From contig JAJXVP010000218.1 in the NCBI GenBank assembly GCA_021782055.1, positions 1 through 5,012 on the forward strand: a stretch of DNA of 5,012 nt, read 5' to 3'. This DNA is from a bacterium (GTDB taxonomy: Bacteria; Spirochaetota; Spirochaetia; JABEVK01). This document shows positions 1 through 5,012 of the stretch, piece after piece; the first letter of the stretch is position 1, and each line of letters starts with the position of its first letter. The position numbers and the translations under genes were made by a program. Below the pieces are notes generated by a model that searched no databases, was not told the origin of the DNA, and saw only the letters and a list, made by a program, of their open reading frames with translations.

Positions 1-1
1 C

Positions 2-73
2 GTGTTGCTTTGGCTGAAGCCGAGGGAACTCAAGCCTGAGGGCGAACCAGAAGGGAGTGATGACGCCGCTTAG
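2..73 (+). CDS. C-terminal end of an upstream gene, partial
   Basis: Frame 2 is open from the left edge to a TAG at 71-73 and encodes about 23 residues: a short hydrophobic start (VLLWL) followed by a strongly charged tail (KPRELKPEGEPEGSDDAA). This would fit a membrane protein's last helix plus cytoplasmic tail, but too little is visible to name the protein. The stop codon lies in the loop of the intrinsic terminator at 62-88, which faces this strand and so supports a plus-strand gene ending here. The alternative is frame 1, which stops at 37-39 and would end with RVALAEAEGTQA; it cannot be excluded. Frame 3 closes at once (TGA at 15-17). Confidence 0.5.
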   Translation: MLLWLKPRELKPEGEPEGSDDAA

Positions 74-88
74 GCGGCGTCTCTTTTT
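62..88 (+). terminator. Intrinsic (rho-independent) terminator
   Basis: An 8-bp perfect GC-rich stem, GACGCCGC (62-69) with GCGGCGTC (74-81), closes a TTAG loop and is followed by TCTTTTT (82-88). This is a textbook rho-independent terminator for the gene entering from the left. It ends only 7 bases before the Shine-Dalgarno of the next gene, so it also sits in the leader of that gene if transcription reads through. Confidence 0.9.
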
Positions 89-95
89 GCCGAAC

Positions 96-101
96 AGGAG
101 G
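96..101 (+). promoter_or_regulatory. Strong ribosome binding site of the 110-811 gene
   Basis: AGGAGG, a full Shine-Dalgarno core, lies 8 bases before the ATG at 110 and fixes that start. There is no room for a promoter between the end of the terminator T-tract (88) and this site. Confidence 0.9.
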
Positions 102-109
102 CGTGAACC

Positions 110-811
110 ATGGCAGAGCAACAGGCTCCCGTTTGGGATCCTCGTGAAATCGACGAGCTTCAGCTTGTGTACATGAAAGATCTGATCCGCTGTAAAGACG
201 GCTTCAGTGTTTTTACATCCCTGGCGTATGCTCATTATCTTGTCAACAATCCGGGACTGACGTCTGATAACTATCCGGTCTTCTTTCAGCTGATCGAAGC
301 GGCCAACCGCTGGGTCATCGATACTCTAACCGGCGACAAAGATCCCGCCCGTTTTCTAGGCAATATTCAGCCCAACGGATGGATGCTCAAAGAATCCTTT
401 CGCTTCTTGACCGTTTGGAAAAGCGGTGGCGTCTACCCCAAAGCACTTTTAATGATCCTGGGGCTTTTGTACCAGTCCTATTCTAATCCTGAAGAAGGCT
501 ATAGGATGTACGGCTTAAATGTTAACGATGTGAACAATTTGGGTAAGCACTTGGACAAGTCCAAAGATCAAATGGATCCTCAGAACAGAATTATCCTGAC
601 TATCCTTGATCGCGTTGCGAGTCTGATTGAGCCGCAAAGGCCCGTACCCACCGAGGCCATCCGCGATGTTGCCCTTCAGGCTAACAATATACGGGGCAAG
701 TTCCTGGATATGACAAAACAGCTAGCCGAAGCAATACCCGATGTGCTTTTGGTGAAAGAGGATTTTTCAGCAACAGAAATTGCTCCCAAAGTCCCCCCGT
801 TGAACATCTAA
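110..811 (+). CDS. Hypothetical protein, 233 aa, probably cytoplasmic and helical
   Basis: I do not recognise this family. The protein has no signal peptide and no convincing membrane span: the most hydrophobic stretch, ALLMILGLLY at about 112-121, is too short. It starts with a polar segment (MAEQQAPVWDPREIDE) and then reads as mostly amphipathic helices. Notable local features are an aromatic-rich region at 87-109 (QPNGWMLKESFRFLTVWKSG), a polar loop rich in Asn, Asp and Lys at 136-160, and a single cysteine (C28). The C-terminal 15 residues are Pro-rich and probably flexible. The ATG is set by AGGAGG eight bases upstream. The gene ends with TAA directly followed by in-frame TAG (809-814), a tandem stop. 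The next gene begins 39 bases downstream on the same strand with no terminator between, so the two are likely co-transcribed. Coding status is well supported; function is unknown. A role as partner of the pseudokinase-like neighbour is only a guess from position. Confidence 0.9.
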   Translation: MAEQQAPVWDPREIDELQLVYMKDLIRCKDGFSVFTSLAYAHYLVNNPGLTSDNYPVFFQLIEAANRWVIDTLTGDKDPARFLGNIQPNGWMLKESFRFLTVWKSGGVYPKALLMILGLLYQSYSNPEEGYRMYGLNVNDVNNLGKHLDKSKDQMDPQNRIILTILDRVASLIEPQRPVPTEAIRDVALQANNIRGKFLDMTKQLAEAIPDVLLVKEDFSATEIAPKVPPLNI

Positions 812-838
812 TAGGGCACCATAAATCGGATTAATATT

Positions 839-842
839 GGAG
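839..842 (+). promoter_or_regulatory. Ribosome binding site deciding a GTG start at 851
   Basis: GGAG (in ATTGGAG) lies 8 bases before GTG 851. This supports the GTG rather than a later ATG (for example Met24 at 920), which would remove the first strand of the kinase-like fold. Confidence 0.75.
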
Positions 843-850
843 CCTTCTTC

Positions 851-2593
851 GTGGAGACAAGCCCTGAGCTAAAAAAGCAGGATGTTATAAATAACTGCTA
901 CATCCTTCAAAAACGGGTTATGGAGGATGTCTTTGCCGAGTACTGGGAGGCGACTGCCATCTTCTCGGCACAGACTTTCCTCCTCCGTTTTTTGAAGATG
1001 GAGGCTTTTTCTCCGGAGCTTATCAATAACTTTTATGCCGAGTCAATTAAAGCTGTGTCCTTGCGCCATGCGGCACTTCTACCAACCCTCGAAATTGATC
1101 GTCACAAAGGACGCGTGTACGTAGCCAGCGACGGTTCCGGATACGTATCGCTACCTCATCTGCTTCAAGAGGGTCTGAAACTTCCTTTGTTGCACGTGGT
1201 CACCATAGGTCTACTTCTCCTTCAAGCCCTGGATCTCTGGTTAGAAAAGGTGGGAACCTATAGCCGTCTCGAACCATCAGCCTTGTACGGCCGAAAAAAC
1301 GGACCAAAATTGAAGGAACTTCGCCTTTTGAGCCCAGGTTATGGAACGCTAGTGCCCTCCACTCAAGCTAGCGAACGCCAAACGATCCCTGAATCGGTTC
1401 GCCATTGGGGGGCTCTCATTGTTTACCTCCTAACCTTCGAGACTCAGACAAACGAGATCAACTTACTGTGGCTGACCACTACACTCCGGCAGCGGAGAGT
1501 TCCAGAGGCGGTGATAGCCATTTTGTTAAAGACGCAACGTCACTCACCAGCCTTGCGGTACCAGACGTGGAACGAACTCCGTGCCGAATGGGAACCTATT
1601 GCTAAAGAGCTTCAATGGTATACAACCTCCGAAGGAAGCCTCGCTGACCCGTTGTTGGTAGGCGCCGGCTTAAAAACCACGTTTATCCCTGAAAAAATGG
1701 TTGAAGGAATCTCTGCTGATGACGCCCAGCGGCTCTATCCGCAACGTCTGGACAATAGCGACGAGGCTCTCCGCAGTCTGTCCCCTTTTATTCAAGACAA
1801 CTTGACCTTTACCCCAGAGGATCTTTTAGATTTTGCCTTGCGCAAGGACCTATTCCATCCAGGAAGCGAAACTTTAACCTTGTGGCAAAAACCCAAAGCT
1901 ACGAGTAAAACCTCAACAACACTTTCGGCCCGTTCTCGGCCCTCGCTTCAGTCGCTACCTACCGAGACCTTACAAGCTGAGGAACCGCAAATGGCGGCCT
2001 ATGAAGCGGGGTCTGCAACTGAGCCCTCGGCCGCAGACAAAATTCCCTGGTATTCTGAAAGCGGTTCAGTGTCTTTGGTTTTACAAAGACTTACCAATGA
2101 TTGGCGAAAAGCGGCTGTACAAACTGGCTCGTTGCGGTTTATCGAAGAGCCCCATCGTTCTAGCCCTATAGGCCCTTTTTTGCTTAGTCTGAAAACTAAG
2201 GCCCTCTACCTTGAACTTCCTGACCAGGTCGTTCAGGGGACCTTAGAGCAATTTCAAGCATTTTTAGACACCGGCTGGGAACGTCAAGCCTCCGATCGGT
2301 CCCCCTCGTACGTTCGCCGTCTACGCCAAAGGTGGAAAGCTCAAAGAAGGACTGAAATTAATGAAGTCAGTCTTGTTGACCAGTTGACGGCTCTGGGAAC
2401 AAAAGCAACCCCTTTGGTTGTAGTTCTCCATCAGGCGCAAAAACTCTCTCGGGTTGTACACGACGTGCTTTTAGCCATGAGGCTACGCGAACAAGGCTCG
2501 GCGTTCTGTGTTTTTGCCTTTTTTGTACCGGAAGAAACCCCTGAATGGCATGTCTTGCACCAACTTCCTTTGAAATTGCCCAAAAAAGATTGA
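851..2593 (+). CDS. Probable pseudokinase fused to a degenerate AAA/STAND-type ATPase core, 580 aa
   Basis: No named family is recognised, but the order of elements matches a Ser/Thr kinase domain at about residues 17-250. These are beta1 YILQKRV (17-23), a glycine-free loop, FLLRFLK (43-49) at the VAIK position, an alpha-C-like FYAES with E64, LRHAALLPTLE (71-81), GRVYVASDGSGYVSL (87-101), the long alpha-E helix (about 113-133), and LEP at 140-142 in place of LKP. SPG (161-163) stands in place of DFG, WGALIVYLLT (186-195) resembles the alpha-F segment, and SPALRYQTWNEL (232-243) resembles the 'dPxxRyqs' helix. Catalytic Lys, Asp and Asn positions read as R46, R139 and A144, so kinase activity is unlikely. 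A Ser/Thr/Pro-rich linker covers about 345-400. Residues 405-565 resemble an ATPase core with an altered P-loop (IEEPHRSSPIGPFLL, 431-445) and an altered Walker B (LVVVLHQAQKLS, 522-533). There is no signal peptide or membrane span (the hydrophobic run at 111-130 is alpha-E). It probably acts as a cytoplasmic scaffold or regulator, likely in an operon with 110-811. The coding call is firm; the fold is inferred by eye. Confidence 0.9.
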   Translation: METSPELKKQDVINNCYILQKRVMEDVFAEYWEATAIFSAQTFLLRFLKMEAFSPELINNFYAESIKAVSLRHAALLPTLEIDRHKGRVYVASDGSGYVSLPHLLQEGLKLPLLHVVTIGLLLLQALDLWLEKVGTYSRLEPSALYGRKNGPKLKELRLLSPGYGTLVPSTQASERQTIPESVRHWGALIVYLLTFETQTNEINLLWLTTTLRQRRVPEAVIAILLKTQRHSPALRYQTWNELRAEWEPIAKELQWYTTSEGSLADPLLVGAGLKTTFIPEKMVEGISADDAQRLYPQRLDNSDEALRSLSPFIQDNLTFTPEDLLDFALRKDLFHPGSETLTLWQKPKATSKTSTTLSARSRPSLQSLPTETLQAEEPQMAAYEAGSATEPSAADKIPWYSESGSVSLVLQRLTNDWRKAAVQTGSLRFIEEPHRSSPIGPFLLSLKTKALYLELPDQVVQGTLEQFQAFLDTGWERQASDRSPSYVRRLRQRWKAQRRTEINEVSLVDQLTALGTKATPLVVVLHQAQKLSRVVHDVLLAMRLREQGSAFCVFAFFVPEETPEWHVLHQLPLKLPKKD

Positions 2594-2595
2594 TC

Positions 2596-2615
2596 AAAAA
2601 CCTTGCCCAAAGGTT
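2596..2615 (-). terminator. Weak second terminator-like hairpin for the minus strand
   Basis: A 6-bp stem, AACCTT (2599-2604) with AAGGTT (2610-2615), closes a 5-base loop. On the minus strand a run of five T (2600-2596, partly in the stem) follows. It lies just past the main terminator and directly after the 2593 stop of the opposite gene, and could act as a backup. The stem is short and AT-rich, so efficiency is doubtful. Confidence 0.35.
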
Positions 2616-2617
2616 AT

Positions 2618-2662
2618 AAAAAAACGGTATGCCTCTGGACGTCGTAAGACAGGCATACCGTT
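2618..2662 (-). terminator. Intrinsic terminator of the minus-strand MAF/PBP transcript
   Basis: A perfect 12-bp stem, AACGGTATGCCT (2623-2634) with AGGCATACCGTT (2651-2662), is followed on the minus strand by a T-run (2624-2618, the first two in the stem). It begins 73 bases after the stop of the 2736-4508 gene. The 16-base loop holds a smaller inner stem, GTC (2641-2643) with GAC (2648-2650). Read on the plus strand, the same hairpin has no T-tract behind it (GCGTTGGC follows), so it should terminate mainly minus-strand transcription. Confidence 0.85.
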
Positions 2663-2735
2663 GCGTTGGCGATTCATCTCGCTCCCTTTCTTTATCGGCG
2701 TCGGCAAGGTAATCTTAAAGAAAAAAACAAAAAAA
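2663..2735. other. Convergent intergenic spacer, A-rich near its right end
   Basis: This is the remainder of the spacer between the converging genes. It carries two A7 runs split by one C (2721-2727 and 2729-2735) immediately beside the TTA (minus-strand TAA) at 2736-2738. I see no gene, no RNA-gene structure and no clear plus-strand terminator T-tract. A short open frame on the minus strand crosses it, but it has no Shine-Dalgarno and overlaps the MAF gene. Confidence 0.6.
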
Positions 2736-4508
2736 TTAAAAGATTTCATTTTTATTAAGAAATAGACTTTCCTCGAGTTCCTTCGCAACCTCCACAAGCG
2801 ACGAAAGGGTAACGATTGTCTCCTTGAGGCGAGCCAGAGAGCGTGGCCCGGGAAAGGTTTCCCACGTTCGTACAGCGGCTTTCGTCAAAAAGGACCAAGT
2901 AGAGTCACCCCAGGCTCGCCGCAGTACCGAGACAGCGGATTCCCAGGCCTGGCGAAACTCGAGGGTAATATCATAAGTACCCTTCGGCGGCCAGCACTCT
3001 AGCAACGAGTTGATCGCTGACTGTACCCCTGGAACAAAAAAGTTTATTTGATTCCAGTTATCTTTCTGCCAAGGTGCAAAGTTGCTAGCGAGTTTCGGGT
3101 CTGTACCAGCTGTAGACCCTTTATACTCTCGGGGTGTTTCTTCACTAGCCCGTTCAAAAGGCCGTTTAAGCCCCCTAATCACCGAACCAGTGGTACTCAG
3201 GTTCCAAACGGCTACGTTGGGGTGTTTGGCAACTTCATTTTCGAGCCAAGCCCGGTAAAGGTCCATACGGATATCTGAACGCACCGGACCAGAGATCCCC
3301 TCCCGCCAAGTTAACATCGTATCGCTTAGCATTCGAAATCCCAAGGTTTCAGCAGGTTTTAGGCGAGAAGCTTCGCGTAAAAAGCCTTCTTCGAAATGGC
3401 TACCTTGCGCATGAGTTCCGCCCGAATACCCCAGATCCAATCCGGCAAACCAAATTTCACCTGCCTCTAGGTACAGGGCGAAAGACCAAGCCATCGTGGC
3501 AACCGACCCCCCACTGGGCAGAGGATCACTTACGAAGCCCGCTTGTTGTTCCCAACCCCGCAAAAAGGGTACCTGACACGCTGCCACATAGGTTTGCTGG
3601 GGCCAACGAAAAACCCTTGGCGAGGCCGACAAATCTGTAATGAGGCGGGTAGTAGACTCAACACCACCATCCAGATGTCGCGAATTCCAGTATTGCCCAT
3701 CACCCACGGTGACAAAGTCAGCCACCAACCCGTGGCGAAACAGAACGGAATACGCCGTGTCAACCGCTATCAAAAGATACCGGGACCGGTACTGACGCAA
3801 GAAACGAAGGGAGGCTGTTAGGGAAGGCCCCGCGGCCGCGATCACTACAGCCCGGCCTTTTCCTTGACTTTTGAGTGCCCTAAGTGGCTTCCAGCCCGAA
3901 ACAAGACGATTTCGAGCGTGATTCCTTAACCAAAGTGAAGCGAAACGTGCCAGAGTATCCTCATTGACCCGAGCTTGTGCCTGAGTGGTCCGCCGACAAT
4001 CTTCCCACTGTGCGATCCAGTCAGGAAAAACCTCACCAACACAGCGAAGTTGATGAACCCCTACCTGACGAAACGTAAACTGAACCCAAAGGTCGCGTTG
4101 ACAAGGGTCACCCCCAATAGATAACAGCAAATGAGGATGCTCGAACACCGACGAAAGATCCGAGGCACTTAAACTGAGTAAAAACACCCGAGGATCGGGT
4201 TCGACAATCAAAAGGGGTAAATCAGGAGCCTTCCGAACTAAAGAAACCGCCGCATACCCTAAACCCCAACCAACGAGGACAAACGCATCCCAGTCAGGTT
4301 GAATTTCTGGCAAAGCACGTTCGGCATCACGCCGGGGCTGATAGGCACTGTAGGCCAGTCGGCCGCCATAAATTAGGGTAGGTTCCTGAGACCGGGAGGG
4401 CGACAACTGAGGCTCCGGAACTGGCAAAGAAGCCATCGCTGTCAAATCCGCATATAACGTGGGGAACCGTTTTTGTAACGCCCTCAAGTTGGCCGAAAAA
4501 AAACTCAT
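2736..4508 (-). CDS. MAF/DUF115 motility-associated factor glycosyltransferase-like protein, 590 aa
   Basis: The sequence reads as a member of the MAF_flag10/DUF115 family. Some Campylobacter members are needed to add nonulosonic-acid sugars to flagellin, and spirochaete members are annotated as motility-associated glycosyltransferases. The N-terminal part has a Rossmann-like turn, FVLVGWGLGY (76-85), and IVEPDPRVFLL (101-111). The central core has VVIAAAGPSL (221-230), LLIAVDTAYSVL (245-256), DFVTVGDGQYWN (264-275), GGSVATMAWSFAL (333-345) and FAGLDLGYSGGTHAQGSHFE (354-373), which are the conserved DUF115 blocks. The C-terminal 100 residues are helical and variable. There is no signal peptide, so action is cytoplasmic, probably on flagellin before export to periplasmic flagella; the sugar is unknown. 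The ATG follows the upstream stop after one base (TGA-A-ATG); only a weak GGA lies 11 bases before it, which suggests translational coupling. Codons 2-5 contain a run of eight T. The family call is confident; the substrate is inferred. Confidence 0.9.
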   Translation of the reverse strand: MSFFSANLRALQKRFPTLYADLTAMASLPVPEPQLSPSRSQEPTLIYGGRLAYSAYQPRRDAERALPEIQPDWDAFVLVGWGLGYAAVSLVRKAPDLPLLIVEPDPRVFLLSLSASDLSSVFEHPHLLLSIGGDPCQRDLWVQFTFRQVGVHQLRCVGEVFPDWIAQWEDCRRTTQAQARVNEDTLARFASLWLRNHARNRLVSGWKPLRALKSQGKGRAVVIAAAGPSLTASLRFLRQYRSRYLLIAVDTAYSVLFRHGLVADFVTVGDGQYWNSRHLDGGVESTTRLITDLSASPRVFRWPQQTYVAACQVPFLRGWEQQAGFVSDPLPSGGSVATMAWSFALYLEAGEIWFAGLDLGYSGGTHAQGSHFEEGFLREASRLKPAETLGFRMLSDTMLTWREGISGPVRSDIRMDLYRAWLENEVAKHPNVAVWNLSTTGSVIRGLKRPFERASEETPREYKGSTAGTDPKLASNFAPWQKDNWNQINFFVPGVQSAINSLLECWPPKGTYDITLEFRQAWESAVSVLRRAWGDSTWSFLTKAAVRTWETFPGPRSLARLKETIVTLSSLVEVAKELEESLFLNKNEIF

Positions 4509-4509
4509 T

Positions 4510-5012
4510 TCATTTCAGATCCAACACAACTTTTGTTCCCGGAGTTAGTGGCGTTCCAGGAGTCGGTTCTTGGTGAACAACCCAGCCATCTCCGTGAATT
4601 TCAACTTGTAACCCCGGCTGATCCAGTAAGGGCAAAAGTGTCCGTTTTGCTAAGCCCTTTAAATCAGGCATAGTTTGTCCGACCGTCAAAACAGGTGGTG
4701 CCGACAACCGGATTGTCGGTGATTGTTGGACTACAGGTTCACCGTCTTTGGGAATTCCTTCCAAACGAATTAAGCGTTCCGCCATTTGTTTAGCCAAAGG
4801 AGAGGCAATCACCCCACCCAAGTAGCCTTTCGGACCCAACGGATCATTAATGGTAACATAGATCACATACCGAGGGTGATCCGCCGGTAAAAACAACATG
4901 GTTGAACACGTATAATTGGTTTCAGAGTATGTCCCGGTTTTGGGGTCATACTCTTGAGCTGTTCCGGTTTTTCCCGCCAACTCAATTCCATCAATTCGAG
5001 CCCTGTGAGCTG
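4510..5012 (-). CDS. ftsI: FtsI/SpoVD/Pbp2X-type class B penicillin-binding protein with PASTA tail, 3' part only
   Basis: This is the C-terminal part (about 166 residues) of a periplasmic peptidoglycan D,D-transpeptidase; the 5' part lies beyond the right edge. The frame stays open to the edge and reads AHRARIDGIELAGKTGTAQ, in which KTGTA (K at 4971-4969) is the KTG active-site motif of penicillin-binding transpeptidases. The TTG at 4980 is an internal Leu codon, not a start. After KTG come the expected closing strands of the domain (TMLFLPADHPRYVIYVTIND) and a helix with PLAKQMAERLI. A Pro-rich linker then leads to one PASTA domain over the last 60 residues (MPDLKGLAKRTLLPLL ... VVHQEPTPGTPLTPGTK). 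The tail resembles SpoVD/Pbp2X, which act in septal or spore peptidoglycan synthesis. The SXXK and SXN motifs are outside the window. The TGA stop is one base from the MAF gene start, so the two probably share a transcript. The symbol ftsI is by family and could equally be a second class B paralogue. Confidence 0.9.
   Translation of the reverse strand, partial: AHRARIDGIELAGKTGTAQEYDPKTGTYSETNYTCSTMLFLPADHPRYVIYVTINDPLGPKGYLGGVIASPLAKQMAERLIRLEGIPKDGEPVVQQSPTIRLSAPPVLTVGQTMPDLKGLAKRTLLPLLDQPGLQVEIHGDGWVVHQEPTPGTPLTPGTKVVLDLK

Noticed and set aside
11..43. Two small hairpins (GGC-TGAA-GCC and GCC-TGAG-GGC) in the left-edge sequence
   Set aside because: Three-base stems are expected by chance in this composition and probably lie in coding sequence.
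800..840. Possible promoter between the two plus-strand genes (TTGAAC at 800-805, TAAATC at 822-827 or TAATAT at 832-837)
   Set aside because: TTGAAC matches only moderately. The spacing to TAATAT is 26 bases, and TAAATC is a poor -10 match, so the evidence is too weak to annotate.
1170..1250. Transmembrane helix in the 851-2593 product (residues about 111-130)
   Set aside because: The hydrophobic run includes His and Gln, ends in charged residues and sits exactly where a kinase alpha-E helix is expected. There are no other membrane spans.
1405..1605. Plus-strand open frame inside the pseudokinase gene
   Set aside because: It is an out-of-frame shadow of a well-supported gene, with low-complexity, atypical composition and no ribosome binding site. 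The same applies to the frames at 2367-2597, 3048-3278, 3530-3763 and 3543-3821.
2594..2797. Minus-strand open frame of 67 codons crossing the spacer and the MAF gene end
   Set aside because: It overlaps the confident MAF coding region in another frame, runs through the A-rich tract and the terminator hairpin, and lacks a Shine-Dalgarno.
4978..4980. TTG as the start codon of the right-edge minus-strand gene
   Set aside because: The frame stays open upstream to the window edge, and the residues before it (DGIEL) continue directly into the AGKTGTA active-site segment. The TTG is an internal Leu codon of a gene cut by the window edge.

Overview
The window looks like chromosomal DNA of a spirochaete, most likely Treponema- or Spirochaeta-like. 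This rests on one recognisable protein family combination: a MAF/DUF115 'motility-associated factor' glycosyltransferase-like protein with the N-terminal style I associate with Treponema, directly behind a PASTA-tailed class B penicillin-binding protein. The two other full-length genes belong to no characterised family I can name. No search was run, so the taxon is an inference. Base composition looks even and moderate, and nothing suggests a phage, an insertion sequence, a CRISPR array or an RNA gene.

Layout: two blocks of genes converge. Left block, plus strand: the last codons of an upstream gene (to 73) end inside a strong intrinsic terminator (62-88). Eight bases later comes a strong ribosome binding site and a 233-residue hypothetical protein (110-811). 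It closes with tandem stops and is followed after 39 bases by a 580-residue GTG-started protein (851-2593). Right block, minus strand, read from the right edge: the 3' part of an FtsI/SpoVD-type transpeptidase gene (4510 to beyond 5012), then, with a one-base gap, the complete MAF/DUF115 gene (2736-4508). The 142-base convergent spacer (2594-2735) holds an intrinsic terminator facing the minus-strand genes, a weaker second one, and A-rich DNA.

The most interesting gene is 851-2593. Read by eye, residues about 17-250 follow the order of elements in a Hanks-type Ser/Thr kinase domain, but the catalytic positions are replaced (VAIK Lys by Arg, HRD by YSR, DFG by SPG, no glycine-rich loop). After a Ser/Thr/Pro-rich linker, residues about 405-565 follow the order of an AAA/STAND-type ATPase core whose Walker A and Walker B residues are also gone. 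It therefore looks like a double pseudoenzyme, a pseudokinase joined to a pseudo-ATPase, and would act as a scaffold or regulator rather than as a catalyst. The 233-residue protein before it is probably in the same operon and may be its partner. This is inference from motif spacing and needs profile or structure comparison.

The minus-strand pair ties septal or cell-wall peptidoglycan synthesis (periplasmic transpeptidase) to a probable flagellin-glycosylation or motility factor (cytoplasmic). Their TGA-A-ATG junction suggests one transcript and coupled translation.
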